50,379 nt of DNA from Clostridia bacterium (GTDB lineage: Bacteria; Bacillota; Clostridia; Christensenellales; Aristaeellaceae): contig JAFSNT010000085.1 in the NCBI GenBank assembly GCA_017443295.1, positions 1 to 50,379 of the forward strand, written 5' to 3'. The translations under genes were made by a program, and so were the position numbers. The notes below the pieces were generated by a model. That model searched no databases, was not told the origin of the DNA, and saw nothing but the letters and a program-made list of their open reading frames with translations. Of this stretch, positions 15,651 through 25,158 are shown one piece after another (position 1 is the first letter of the stretch; each line of letters starts with the position of its first letter).

Positions 15651-17405
15651 ATGCTGACCGTTCAGGAAACCAGGCGTCACGCCGTCCAGCTCTGTGTGGT
15701 CGGCGGCGGACTGGCAGGTCTTTTCGCCGCGGTATCCGCCGCGCGCCACGGGGCCCGCGTGCTGCTGATGCAGGATCGCCCCATGCTGGGGGGCAACGCT
15801 TCCAGCGAGATCCGCATGTGGGTGCGCGGGGCCGCCGGCAAGGAGAACAGGGAAACCGGCCTGATCCAGGAGGTTGAGCTTGAGAACATCTACCGCAATC
15901 CCACCATGAACTATTCCGTATGGGATTCGGTGCTCTATCAGCTGGCGAAGCAGGAAAAAAACCTGACGCTGCTGCTGAACACCACCTGCCTGGGCTGCGA
16001 AATGAAGGACGACCGCATCATATCCGTTACCGGCTGGCAGCTGAACAGCTATACCTTCCACACGGTGGAAGCGGAGCTTTTCATAGATTCCTCCGGCGAC
16101 AGCATCCTGGCGGAGCTTTCCGGGGCCAGGTATCGGGTGGGCCGGGAAGAGAGGACGGAATTTAACGAATACGCTGCGCCTGAGACGGCGGACAAATGCA
16201 CCATGGGCTCCACCTGCCTGATTGAGGCCCGCGACACCGGCCATCCCTGCTCTTTCACGCCGCCAGACTGGGCGTACCGCTATCCTGACGACGAAAGCAT
16301 GTACCTCAAAAATCACGACGTGCCGGGAACGGGGGTCAACTTCTGGTGGATTGAGCTGGGCGGCGAGCAGGACACCATCCGAGACGCCCAGGAAATCAAC
16401 GAAGAATTACTGCGAGTCGCCTACGGTGTGTGGGATCACATCAAAAACCAGGGCGATCACGGCATGGAAAACTGGGAGCTGGAATGGGTGGGCTTCCTGC
16501 CCGGCAAGCGGGAAAGCCGCCGCTGTGAAGGGCCGTATCTTCTGAACCAGCGGGATTTGGAGGAAGGCCATACGTTTGACGACGCCGTTGCCTTCGGCGG
16601 CTGGACCATGGACAATCACAGCCCGAAGGGACTAAAATACATGGGCTATTCCTCCAGGCATATCGCGCCTGTCTCCCCCTATCAGATTCCCTTCCGCTGC
16701 CTCTATTCGGTCAACGTGCCCAACCTGATGTTCGCGGGCCGAAACATCAGCGCCACCCATATGGCCCTCAGTTCCACCCGGGTCATGGCGACCTGCGCTG
16801 TGATCGGCCAGGCGGCGGGCACGGGGGCGGCGGTGGCGCTTCGGCACGGCTGCCTGCCCGTACAGGTCTCCGCCCGCTATATCGAAGAATTGCAGGAAAC
16901 GCTGCTGGAGGACGGCTGCTTCATTCCAGGTCACCTGCGCGTGCCAACGGGCAGGGTGACGCCCCTGGTGACGGAAGAAGAACGCCGCGTCCTGGAAAAC
17001 GGCTGGGAGCGGCCCCATGGTGAAAACGCTAACTGCATTTCTTTACCTGCGGGCGGAGAACTGACCCTGCGTTTGGAGAGGCCTTGCGCCGCCCTGCGCC
17101 TGGCCCTGGACCCGGATTTTTCCCGCAGGAGCATTTCTTCGGATGCCCGGTATCGGAAATTCGCCATGCGCACGAATGTGGATTGGCCGGAAGCCCGGGT
17201 CTCCATGCCCGCGTATCTGCTGCGCTCCTGCACCGTCACAGCGGGCGGTATGTCTTTCCGGGTGGAAAACAACCGCAGGGCGCTGCTGCGCATCCAGCTG
17301 CCGCCGGACGCGCGAACCGTGACACTGTCCGACCTGACCGCCTGGGGCGGGGGCGATGTGCGCCTGTTCAGCGCCGACGCGGCGCGGGAGGATTCCCATG
17401 CCTGA
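15651..17405 (+). CDS. Large FAD-dependent oxidoreductase with C-terminal module, paralogue 4
   Basis: This 584-residue protein belongs to the larger subgroup of the family marked by PMLGGNASSEIRMWV. FAD motifs are VVGGGLAGLFAAVSAARHG (residues 16-34), FIDSSGDSILAELSGA, PGKRESRR and LMFAGRNISATHMALSSTR. After about residue 430 a further ~150 residues form a beta-rich domain (RVTPLVTEEERR onward) that may bind carbohydrate or close the active site. ATG 15651 is chosen, ten bases after AAGGAAG; ATGs at 15615 and 15642 are in frame but badly spaced. The end overlaps the kinase gene start by 8 bp, indicating coupled translation. The substrate is unknown; coupling to a sugar kinase supports a sugar role. 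Confidence 0.85.
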   Translation: MLTVQETRRHAVQLCVVGGGLAGLFAAVSAARHGARVLLMQDRPMLGGNASSEIRMWVRGAAGKENRETGLIQEVELENIYRNPTMNYSVWDSVLYQLAKQEKNLTLLLNTTCLGCEMKDDRIISVTGWQLNSYTFHTVEAELFIDSSGDSILAELSGARYRVGREERTEFNEYAAPETADKCTMGSTCLIEARDTGHPCSFTPPDWAYRYPDDESMYLKNHDVPGTGVNFWWIELGGEQDTIRDAQEINEELLRVAYGVWDHIKNQGDHGMENWELEWVGFLPGKRESRRCEGPYLLNQRDLEEGHTFDDAVAFGGWTMDNHSPKGLKYMGYSSRHIAPVSPYQIPFRCLYSVNVPNLMFAGRNISATHMALSSTRVMATCAVIGQAAGTGAAVALRHGCLPVQVSARYIEELQETLLEDGCFIPGHLRVPTGRVTPLVTEEERRVLENGWERPHGENANCISLPAGGELTLRLERPCAALRLALDPDFSRRSISSDARYRKFAMRTNVDWPEARVSMPAYLLRSCTVTAGGMSFRVENNRRALLRIQLPPDARTVTLSDLTAWGGGDVRLFSADAAREDSHA

Positions 17406-19071
17406 AGCGCTGTATACAATCGGTCTGGATTACGGCTCCCTGAGCTGCCGGGGCGTGCTGGTCCGCCTGAACGGACAGATTGACGCGGTGGCGGATTTTT
17501 CTTATCCTCACGGCTGCTTCACCGACGCGCTGCCGGACGGCACGCCACTGTCTGGCAGTTGGTGTTTGCAGCATCCTGGGGACTTTGTCCTGGGCCTGGA
17601 AACCGTCGTGCCCGCCCTGCTGTCGCAGAGCCGCGTTGATCCGCGCCAGATCATCGGCATCGGCGTGGATTTTACCGCAAGCACCGTGATTCCCCTGGAC
17701 ACCGGTTTTCGGCCCCTGTGTGAAAACCCCGCCTTTGCCAGCCGTCCCCACGCCTGGTGCAAAATGTGGAAGCATCACGGCGCGGCGGCCCAGGCTGAGC
17801 GCCTGACCGAGGTTTGCCGGGCGCGGGGCTTTGATTTGGCGCGGTACGGTGGCAAAATATCCCCAGAGTGCCTGATTGCCAAGGTGCTGCAGGTGTTTGA
17901 GGAGGACCGCGCGGTCTACGATGCCGCCGACGCCTTTGTGGAGGCGGGCGATTATCTCGTTTCCCTGCTGGCGGGCCGCCCCATGTTCAGCGCCGCCATG
18001 GCTGCCGCCAAAGCCCTGTGGAGCAAAGCAGGGTATCCCGGAGCGGATTTCTGGGGGGCTGTTCATCCCGAACTGGCCCATCTGCCCCGGGAAAAGCTGG
18101 CTGACCGCTTCGGCGTTTCCCCGGTGACGCCGGGCGAACGGGCGGTGGAGCTTTGCCCGGATATGGCTTATCGGCTGGGCTTGCAGCCGGGGATTGCCGT
18201 TTCCGCCGCCCAGATGGACGGTTACGCGCCTATGCCGGCCCTGGGCGTCACCTCGCCGGGCCAGGCGATGATGGTCGTGGGGACCTCCACCGCCATTCTG
18301 CTGCTGCACGACGCGCCATGCCCGGTTTCAGGGGTCACCGGCTGCCTGCCGGATACCGGCTGTCCCGGACTGGTGACTTATGCCGCCGGTCAGGCCAGCG
18401 TGGGCGACTGCTTTCAGTGGTTTGCGGATACCTGCGTTCCGGGGCGATACGCGGAGGACGCCCGGGCCCGCGGCATGACCGTGCAGCAATGGCTGACGCA
18501 TCTGGCCGCCGGGCTTGCGCCCGGGAAAACGGGCCTGCTGGCGTTGGATTGGTTCAACGGCAACAAATCACCCTTCGGCAACAGCCGGCTCAAGGGGATG
18601 ATCCTGGGCCTGAACTTGAAAACAAAACCCGAGCATATTTACCGCGCTCTGCTGGAGGCCAGCGCCTTCGGCGCGCGGCTGATACTGGACACCTTCACAA
18701 GGGCCGGGGTGCCCATATCCTCCGTGACTGCCTGCGGAGGGATTGCTGGGAAAAATTCCCTGCTAATGCAGCTATACGCGGACGTGCTGGGAATGCCGCT
18801 GCGCGTCAGCCGATGCGGCCAGAGTCCCGCTCTCGGCATGGCCATTTACGCCGCCGTTTCCGCCAAAGAGCGCTCCGGCTTTCGTGACATGTTTTCCGCC
18901 GCGGAAGCGATGCGAAGCCGCGACGAAACGGTTTACCAGCCGAATCCATCGGCACATCGGGTCTATGATGCTCTGTACCGGGAATACGCTGCCCTGGCCG
19001 ATGCTTTCGGAAACGGGCGGAACGGTTTGATGGAAAGGCTGGGCGAACTGCTTTTCAGCCCAAAAGTATGA
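17398..19071 (+). CDS. araB: Ribulokinase-like FGGY kinase (AraB type), copy 2
   Basis: This 557-residue FGGY kinase is paralogous to the one at 3525-5180. It has IGLDYGSLSCRGVLV at the N-terminus, IGVDFTAST, MWKHHGAAAQAERL, the catalytic-base region MDGYAPMPALG near residue 272, LALDWFNGNKS and VTACGGIAGKNSLLMQ. The start ATG 17398 lies in the last codons of the preceding FAD gene with GGGAGGA upstream. AraB-type kinases phosphorylate L-ribulose and some other ketopentoses. The two copies are clearly diverged, which suggests different substrates or sequential recruitment rather than recent duplication. It is followed by another FAD oxidoreductase gene after 16 bp. Confidence 0.85.
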   Translation: MPEALYTIGLDYGSLSCRGVLVRLNGQIDAVADFSYPHGCFTDALPDGTPLSGSWCLQHPGDFVLGLETVVPALLSQSRVDPRQIIGIGVDFTASTVIPLDTGFRPLCENPAFASRPHAWCKMWKHHGAAAQAERLTEVCRARGFDLARYGGKISPECLIAKVLQVFEEDRAVYDAADAFVEAGDYLVSLLAGRPMFSAAMAAAKALWSKAGYPGADFWGAVHPELAHLPREKLADRFGVSPVTPGERAVELCPDMAYRLGLQPGIAVSAAQMDGYAPMPALGVTSPGQAMMVVGTSTAILLLHDAPCPVSGVTGCLPDTGCPGLVTYAAGQASVGDCFQWFADTCVPGRYAEDARARGMTVQQWLTHLAAGLAPGKTGLLALDWFNGNKSPFGNSRLKGMILGLNLKTKPEHIYRALLEASAFGARLILDTFTRAGVPISSVTACGGIAGKNSLLMQLYADVLGMPLRVSRCGQSPALGMAIYAAVSAKERSGFRDMFSAAEAMRSRDETVYQPNPSAHRVYDALYREYAALADAFGNGRNGLMERLGELLFSPKV

Positions 19072-19087
19072 TCATAGGAGAATCACC

Positions 19088-20476
19088 ATGAATAAAACCG
19101 AACTGACTTACGATATCGCAATCATCGGCGGAGGCCCCGGCGGTCTGCCCGCCGCGATTGCCGCGGCCCGGGAGGGCGCGAAGGTACTGCTGGTGGAAAA
19201 GAACGGCTATCTGGGCGGCAACCTGACCATCGGCCTGCCGCTGCTGGGATACCTGGACAAGGACGGCAATCAGGTGATCCGGGGGATCGCGCAGGAGCTG
19301 ATCGACGCGCTGGCCGAAAAAAACGCCGCGAGCCGGCATTATTGGTGCCCCATGCACAATTCCGTGACGATCTACGACCACGAGGTGTTCAAGATCGTCG
19401 CCTTTGAGAAATGCCGGGAGGCGGGCGTTGACCTTTTGCTCCACACCGAGGTTATCGACGTCAACGTGGATAACGGCATCCTCCACAGTGTGACCCTGTT
19501 TGGAAAAGCCCACAGGATCGAAGTCAAAGCCAAGGTTTTTATCGACGCCACCGGCGACGGCGACGTGGGCTACATGGCGGGCTGCCGCTATGAGAAAGGG
19601 CAGAAGGGCACCGGCACCCTGCAGCCGCCGACCCTGATGTGCACCATAGCGGGCGTCGATACGGATAAAACGATCCGCTTCCTGGAGGAGCATCCCGAGC
19701 AGTCTGAACTTGCCCCCACGATCGAGACTTATCCGGGATACGACGCAGGCTATTTTCGTTCCAACCCCCATCATCACGTCATGGTCGGCCTGCGCAGGCT
19801 GTTTCTGGATCTGAAAGAGAAAGGAATCCTGCCGGTGGACAGGGACACCATGATCTATATCCAAAGCCTGCTTCCTGGCCAGGTTCACCTGAACTGCACA
19901 AGGCATCTGGGCATCGACGGCAGTGACGCGCTGGACCTGACCCGCGCCGAGATCGAAGGCCATTTGCAGAATTACGCGCTGATCGATGTACTGCGCAAAT
20001 ATGTGCCGGGCTTTGAAAACTGCTATCTCACGCAGATTTATCCCTTTATCGGCGTCCGGGAGTCCCGGCGCTTTCACGGCATTCGCCGCCTGACGGAGGA
20101 AGCGCTGCTGGGCGGCGTGATCGACGGGGAGGCTGTGGGCCTGGGGGCTTACATCATCGATATCCACGACGGCGGCGGAAACGGCACCGTCGTCAAAAAG
20201 GTGCGACCCTATGGCTTGCCCTATGGCATGGCCTGTTCCGCGGACATTGATAACCTGATGTTCAGCGGACGCTGCGCCAGCATGGACGCCGTGGCCCTGA
20301 GCTCCGCGCGGGTGATGCCGCCGCTGATGGCGCTGGCTGAGGGCGTGGGCGTCGGCGCCGCTCTGGCCGTGCGGAAGGGCCTCAAGCCGGGGCAGGTGGA
20401 TGTACAGGAGATTCGCGCGATCCTACGCAAAAAAGGCGTCCAGCTGGAACCGCTGCCGGACGCCAGGGTGCTGTAA
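19088..20476 (+). CDS. FAD-dependent oxidoreductase, paralogue 5
   Basis: This 462-residue FAD_oxidored-family enzyme has IIGGGPGGLPAAIAAAREG at residues 12-30, NGYLGGNLTIGLPLLGYL, FIDATGDGDVGYMAG, IGVRESRRFHGIRRL and LMFSGRCASMDAVALSSAR. TAGGAG lies upstream of the start. It is the last gene of the operon that starts with lacI. Its sequence from the Gly-rich motif through ARRG-type helix end is the best template for understanding the broken copy at 27948. No terminator hairpin was seen after it; the convergent RpiR-family gene ends 127 bp downstream. Confidence 0.85.
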   Translation: MNKTELTYDIAIIGGGPGGLPAAIAAAREGAKVLLVEKNGYLGGNLTIGLPLLGYLDKDGNQVIRGIAQELIDALAEKNAASRHYWCPMHNSVTIYDHEVFKIVAFEKCREAGVDLLLHTEVIDVNVDNGILHSVTLFGKAHRIEVKAKVFIDATGDGDVGYMAGCRYEKGQKGTGTLQPPTLMCTIAGVDTDKTIRFLEEHPEQSELAPTIETYPGYDAGYFRSNPHHHVMVGLRRLFLDLKEKGILPVDRDTMIYIQSLLPGQVHLNCTRHLGIDGSDALDLTRAEIEGHLQNYALIDVLRKYVPGFENCYLTQIYPFIGVRESRRFHGIRRLTEEALLGGVIDGEAVGLGAYIIDIHDGGGNGTVVKKVRPYGLPYGMACSADIDNLMFSGRCASMDAVALSSARVMPPLMALAEGVGVGAALAVRKGLKPGQVDVQEIRAILRKKGVQLEPLPDARVL

Positions 20477-20602
20477 CCCCAAAGATCGTGATACCTTGTA
20501 TAAACGCATATTCTGAAAATGATTTACAGCCGATTGCGTCCATACAGAAAACAATTTTCCGTATTTTTCGGTTATAATATGGCCGTATTCAACAAACGTG
20601 CT

Positions 20603-21382
20603 TTACAGCGCGTCCTTATCCAGGAAGGGCTGGGCGGCGTCCGGGTCCTTGATCACAGCGATATACTGGGCAATGCTTCGGGTAATCAGCATCAGCGGAA
20701 GGCGGGAGAAGGAGATGTTTTTCTTTTCACCGGGAAGGGAAGCGGAATAGCCAAGGATGGTGACGTCCGAAATATCCTGGAGGTTGGTGCCCGTCCGGCA
20801 GCAGCAGGTGACCACATAGCACCCGACCTTCTTGGCCAGCTTCACCGCTTCATACAGCGCCGGGGTGGAATTGTAGAGGGTCAGCACGATGACCATATCG
20901 TCCGGGTTCAGGTACAGGTCGATCCGCTCCATGATGTCGTTGTCGTAAAACACCAGGGCGTTGCATTTAAGACTCACCAGCTGAACGCAGAAGTCCTCCG
21001 CCACGCCGCGGGAAAAGCTCCTGGTCAGCACAATGACCCGGGAAGCCCGGATGATGTGGTGGGCTGTGGTGAGAATATCGTTGATGTTGATTCGTTCGAT
21101 GGTGCGCACGCACTCGGCATAGGATTCCGCCAGAATGCGGTTGGCCTGAATCTGCTCGCCGGTGCCAGCATGTTCCTGCGCCAGATGAAAGCGGGCGGCA
21201 ATAAAGCTGGAAAACCCGCATTTGCGGATCGCCCGCGAAACCGTGGCGTTGCTCACGAATGCTCCTTCCGATATATCGTTGATGGATAAAGAAGCGATCT
21301 GCCCGATGTTTTCGTTCAGATAATCCACGACGTGCTTTTCGGTGGCGGTCAGCGGATGCTTCGGATCCCTGCATTCCAGCAT
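20603..21382 (-). CDS. MurR/RpiR-family transcriptional regulator
   Basis: This 259-residue regulator has an N-terminal RpiR helix-turn-helix (LTATEKHVVDYLNENIGQIA, then DISEGAFVSNATVSRAIRKC). A C-terminal SIS domain (about residues 105-240, ILTTAHHIIRASRVIVL and VIVLTLYNSTPALYEAVKLA) normally binds a phosphosugar. ATG 21382 is chosen for its GAGGGAGGGAGA and because the helix-turn-helix follows directly; the longer upstream frame reads through promoter DNA. It is divergent from the second ABC importer operon and likely regulates it in response to a sugar phosphate made by the island's kinases. Confidence 0.88.
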   Translation of the reverse strand: MLECRDPKHPLTATEKHVVDYLNENIGQIASLSINDISEGAFVSNATVSRAIRKCGFSSFIAARFHLAQEHAGTGEQIQANRILAESYAECVRTIERININDILTTAHHIIRASRVIVLTRSFSRGVAEDFCVQLVSLKCNALVFYDNDIMERIDLYLNPDDMVIVLTLYNSTPALYEAVKLAKKVGCYVVTCCCRTGTNLQDISDVTILGYSASLPGEKKNISFSRLPLMLITRSIAQYIAVIKDPDAAQPFLDKDAL

Positions 21383-21503
21383 ATTCTCCCTCCCTCGAGA
21401 TGGCAAATCACGTGTTCCCCGTAGATTATACCATGACGGTCGGCGTCTTTCCCTATCGGGAGCCGCCGACACGCGCCACGGCTTCGCCCGTGCGCTCGTC
21501 CTT

Positions 21504-21532
21504 ATTATACCATGGTGAAAAAACACAAGCAA
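21504..21532 (-). promoter_or_regulatory. Promoter of the rpiR-type gene
   Basis: On the minus strand a TTGCTT -35 box (21527-21532) is 17 bp from a perfect TATAAT (21504-21509). It implies a leader of about 115 bases before the regulator start. Confidence 0.6.
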
Positions 21533-21580
21533 GCATTGTTTAGAGAACGCGCAGAGTAAACACACACCTGGACCAGCCTA

Positions 21581-21608
21581 TTGGCCTTTGTGTGTAATAT
21601 GGTATAAT
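21581..21608 (+). promoter_or_regulatory. Promoter of the second importer operon
   Basis: TTGGCC (21581-21586) is 16 bp before a perfect TATAAT (21603-21608), giving transcription from about 21615 into the LplB-type permease gene. It is divergent from the regulator promoter, with about 50 bp between the two -35 boxes, room for RpiR binding. Confidence 0.65.
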
Positions 21609-21677
21609 TGCAGCCAAATAATAAATGTACGAAAAAAAAGTTTCGTTCCCGGCAGGCGGATATGAGGAGAGATGATC

Positions 21678-22643
21678 ATGGCGCAGTCAGTCCCACAGCC
21701 AACCTTGAAAGCCAAGCCGTTCAGCGCGCGTTTCATGAGAGCGCTTCGCCTGTACTGGCCGCTGTATCTGATGATCGTTCCCGGTATACTCTATTTCCTG
21801 GTCTACAAATACGCTCCCATGTACGGCATTCAGATCGCCTTCAAGAATTTTTCCCTGAAAAAAGGCATTTCCGACAGCCCCTGGCTGTGGGAAGACGGCA
21901 AGGAATGGCTCTATTGGTTCCAGCGCTTTTTCAAGAGTCCGGCCAACACCCAGATCATTGCCAATACGCTTATCATCAGCATCGGGAAGCTGATCGCCCA
22001 GATGATCCCTCCGCTGATCTTTGCCCTGGCCATCAGCGAGACCATGTTCAAGCGCTACGCCCGGGTGATCCAGACGGTCAGTTATCTGCCCCATTTCCTG
22101 AGCTGGGTCATCATTTTCGGCATCTGCACCACCATGCTGGGCGAGAGCACCGGCGTCGTCAATAATATCATCAAAAAGTTAGGCGGAGACGCCATTCCTT
22201 TCCTGAACAACAAAGCCTATATCCGCGGCGTGCTGATCGGCACCAGCCTGTGGCAGGGCCTTGGATGGAGCAGCATCGTTTACCTGGCGGCCATCACCGG
22301 GATCGATACCTGCATGTACGAAGCGGCCACCATCGACGGCTGCGGCAGGTTCCGTAAAATCTGGTACATCACGCTGCCGAACCTGGGCCGCATCTTCGTG
22401 GTGCTGCTGATCACCAAAGTAGGCCGCATTCTGGACGGCGGCTTCGAGCAGGTGTACATCTTCCTTAATGACCGCGTTTCCTCCACCGCCCAGATCATTG
22501 ATACCTGGGTCTACACCCAGGGCCTTGGCAAACAGCAGTACAGCCTGACGACGGCCGTGGGCCTGCTGAAATCGGTTCTCAGCTGCGGTCTGGTGCTGGG
22601 CACCAACGCGCTCGCCAGAAAGTGGGACAGTTCGCTATGGTAA
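21678..22643 (+). CDS. lplB: LplB-type sugar ABC transporter permease
   Basis: This 321-residue membrane permease is of the LplB type, used for complex oligosaccharides in Clostridia and Bacilli. The N-terminal LYWPLYLMIVPGILYFLVYK and YKYAPMYGIQIAFKNF are diagnostic; the EAA loop is MYEAATIDGCGRFRKIWYIT. Of two nearby in-frame ATGs the second (21678) is chosen because AGGAGA lies 8 bases before it. It overlaps the next permease gene by 7 bp, so the two are made in equal amounts. It belongs to an importer separate from the one at 12393-15600. Confidence 0.9.
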   Translation: MAQSVPQPTLKAKPFSARFMRALRLYWPLYLMIVPGILYFLVYKYAPMYGIQIAFKNFSLKKGISDSPWLWEDGKEWLYWFQRFFKSPANTQIIANTLIISIGKLIAQMIPPLIFALAISETMFKRYARVIQTVSYLPHFLSWVIIFGICTTMLGESTGVVNNIIKKLGGDAIPFLNNKAYIRGVLIGTSLWQGLGWSSIVYLAAITGIDTCMYEAATIDGCGRFRKIWYITLPNLGRIFVVLLITKVGRILDGGFEQVYIFLNDRVSSTAQIIDTWVYTQGLGKQQYSLTTAVGLLKSVLSCGLVLGTNALARKWDSSLW

Positions 22644-23497
22644 AATCAAAGAACGATTTCGTGTTTGAGATTCTGATCGCGCTGATCATCACCCTGGTGG
22701 GGCTGGCCTGCCTGATCCCCATCCTGTTCGTGATCAGCTACTCCCTCACGCCCATGGAGGAAGTGCTGCGCAACGGCGGATTCGTGCTGATCCCCCGGGA
22801 AATCACCCTGAGCGCTTACCGTTTCATGTTAAAGAACGATATGCTGCTCAGCGCGCTGAAAAACAGCGCTTTCATTACGGTGGTGGGCACCGCCATCAAC
22901 ATGCTGGTCACCATGATGCTGGCCTATCCCCTGAGCAGGCCCTATCTGCCGGGGCGGAGCCTGTTTGTCAAGCTGATCGTATTCACCATGATTTTCAGCG
23001 CCGGCACCATCCCCACCTATCTGGTGGTCAAGGAGACCGGCGTGATCAACACCCTCTGGGCGCTGATCTTCCCCAGCCTGGTGACGGTGTACAACTTCAT
23101 CGTGATGAAAGCCTTTTTTGAGGGCCTGCCCAATGACCTGTTTGAAAGCGCCCGGATCGACGGGGCCGGGGAGTTCAGGGTGCTGTTCAGCATCGTGCTG
23201 CCCCTGTCGCTGCCGATCATCACCACCATCAGCCTGTACTACGCGGTTTCCCACTGGAACGTATATACCGCGGCCATCCTGTATATCCAGGACGCGGACA
23301 AAATGCCCCTGCAGGTCATCCTGCGGCGCATGATCGACGCCGCCCGCACCATCGACCTGAATGTGGAGGACGAGATGCCTCCGGAAACCATGCGGATGGC
23401 CGCCGTCTGCATCGCCACCGCGCCCATCGTCGTGATCTATCCCTTCATCCAGAAATACTTCGTGCAGGGCACCCTCGCAGGGGCCGTGAAGGGCTGA
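22637..23497 (+). CDS. YtcP/LplC-type sugar ABC transporter permease
   Basis: This 286-residue partner permease starts at ATG 22637 inside the end of lplB. It has six hydrophobic helices, the LplC-typical SLTPMEEVLRNGGFVLIPRE after the first helix, the EAA-like loop FESARIDGAGEFRVLFSIVL and the terminal QKYFVQGTLAGAVKG. It pairs with the LplB-type subunit. A short AT-rich hairpin (TATATGC/GCATATA, 23516-23533) lies in the gap before the binding-protein gene. Confidence 0.9.
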   Translation: MVKSKNDFVFEILIALIITLVGLACLIPILFVISYSLTPMEEVLRNGGFVLIPREITLSAYRFMLKNDMLLSALKNSAFITVVGTAINMLVTMMLAYPLSRPYLPGRSLFVKLIVFTMIFSAGTIPTYLVVKETGVINTLWALIFPSLVTVYNFIVMKAFFEGLPNDLFESARIDGAGEFRVLFSIVLPLSLPIITTISLYYAVSHWNVYTAAILYIQDADKMPLQVILRRMIDAARTIDLNVEDEMPPETMRMAAVCIATAPIVVIYPFIQKYFVQGTLAGAVKG

Positions 23498-23558
23498 ACT
23501 TTTTCATCAGAACTATATATGCGGATGCATATAAAAAGATAAAAAGGAGCGTGTCACC

Positions 23559-25031
23559 ATGAAAAAACTGTTTTCCCTGCTGCTCGCCGCGGTCATGCTG
23601 CTCAGCCTGTGCTCGTTTGCCCTTGCGGATGAGCCGGTGGAGATTCGCATCGCTGTCAATACCCTGGGCAACGGCTGGCCGTCCGATCCCGCGGACGACT
23701 TCGTCTATCAGAAGATTCTCAAGGACATCGGCGTTTCTGTCAAGTTCGACCTGGTGGATAACTTCTACGAGAGCATGGGCACCCGCATGGATGTCTACGA
23801 CATGTACCGCATCGACATTGACCACCTGATCAGCTGGGGCCGTCAGGACCTGCTGCTGGATCTGGCTCCCTACAAGGACAAGGAGCTGGCCGGCTATTTT
23901 GACTGGCTGGGAAGCACGCAGCTGAACGCGGCCTATGTGGACGGCGTCCTCTACGGCCTGCCCCAGCTGTATGACGGCTCCAAGAGCCAGCTGAACGTGA
24001 CCGTGCGTCAGGACTGGCTGGACAAGCTGGGCCTGAAAATGCCCGAGACCGTGCAGGATCTGTACGACGTGGCTCATGCCTTCACCTACGATGACCCCGA
24101 TGGCAACGGCATGCAGGACACCCTGGGCCTGACCGCCCAGAAGCCCGGCAACGGCGGCATCTTCCTGTTCGATACCATCATGGGCAGCTTCGACACCGCG
24201 CTGGGCAATTACATCATCATCCGCGACGGCAAGGTGACCAATACCCTGCTGCAGCCCGGCATGCTGGCCGGACTGGAATGGTGCAAGAAGTTTGTGGACG
24301 ACAAGATCGTGGACAACGACGCCCTGACCACCACCGGCACCGATAAGTTTATCGCCGGTCAGGTGGGCATGAACGCCGTCACCTGGCCCGGCACCTGGAA
24401 GCAGTACGGCCAGGACAAGATTCACAGCGTCAACCCCAATGCCGTTACCAGCTTCTTCACCACCCTCAAGAGCGAGGTGGGCGCGGAGGAAGCGATGTTC
24501 ACGGGCGACCTGAGCACCACCAACGTCATCATGGCCATCAACGCGGAAATCAGCGAAGAGAAGCTGCAGGCTGTTTTCAAGTATATCGACTACATCATCG
24601 GCGAAGAAGGCAGCAACCTGATCTTCTACGGCATCGAAGGCGACCACTGGGTGCGCGACGAGAACGGCGATATCAAGATGACTGAGAACGCCACCGCCGC
24701 CAACTACATATCCACCTACCAGATTTTCAGCCGCAAGGAGCTGGAATACCTCAAGGTCAAGTTCCCCGAAGCCCAGCACGTGTTTGAGGCGACCACGTCC
24801 GCCAACCGCATCTGGATCTACAACAGCCTGGTCATCGAGCCGGAAGAAATCTATCTGGAAGACATGGAAAGCTATGCCCGTCAGCAGCTGCTGGCCTTCA
24901 TTTACGGCGAACGAGAGCTGACCCAGGAAGAATACGACAAGTTCATCGGCGAGCTGAACGACAACTTCCAGTTTGACGTTTACATGGCCGCCGCTGAGGA
25001 GCAGCTGGCCGCCTACGGTCTGGTGGATTGA
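23559..25031 (+). CDS. LplA-type sugar ABC transporter substrate-binding protein
   Basis: This 490-residue extracellular binding protein carries the signal peptide MKKLFSLLLAAVMLLSLCSF with probable cleavage after FALA; the Cys context does not fit a lipobox. The mature domain contains DDPDGNGMQDTLGLTAQ, the calcium-loop-like segment common in LplA-type proteins that bind complex oligosaccharides. A strong AAAAAGGAG precedes the start, and a terminator follows the gene at 25067, so it is likely the most abundant product of its operon. No ATPase gene is present in the operon. Confidence 0.9.
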   Translation: MKKLFSLLLAAVMLLSLCSFALADEPVEIRIAVNTLGNGWPSDPADDFVYQKILKDIGVSVKFDLVDNFYESMGTRMDVYDMYRIDIDHLISWGRQDLLLDLAPYKDKELAGYFDWLGSTQLNAAYVDGVLYGLPQLYDGSKSQLNVTVRQDWLDKLGLKMPETVQDLYDVAHAFTYDDPDGNGMQDTLGLTAQKPGNGGIFLFDTIMGSFDTALGNYIIIRDGKVTNTLLQPGMLAGLEWCKKFVDDKIVDNDALTTTGTDKFIAGQVGMNAVTWPGTWKQYGQDKIHSVNPNAVTSFFTTLKSEVGAEEAMFTGDLSTTNVIMAINAEISEEKLQAVFKYIDYIIGEEGSNLIFYGIEGDHWVRDENGDIKMTENATAANYISTYQIFSRKELEYLKVKFPEAQHVFEATTSANRIWIYNSLVIEPEEIYLEDMESYARQQLLAFIYGERELTQEEYDKFIGELNDNFQFDVYMAAAEEQLAAYGLVD

Positions 25032-25066
25032 TACTTCCTCCTGACGCTGACTGACCCGGATCATCG

Positions 25067-25105
25067 GACGCCTGCCATGTCACTGCGCCGTGGCAGGCGT
25101 CTTTT
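25067..25105 (+). terminator. Terminator after the LplA-type gene
   Basis: A stem of about 13 bp, GACGCCTGCCATG with CGTGGCAGGCGTC (one mismatch), is followed by TTTT. Genes downstream continue in the same direction, so it probably reduces rather than stops transcription. Confidence 0.75.
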
Positions 25106-25158
25106 CGGGAAAAGAACCCTACGCGCGGCAACCAATATGGAAAGGCGGAGTGATCACC

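Noticed and set aside
23445..25064. Minus-strand open frame of 539 codons
   Set aside because: Antisense shadow of the LplA-type binding-protein gene; rich in His, Gln and Val as usual for such shadows.
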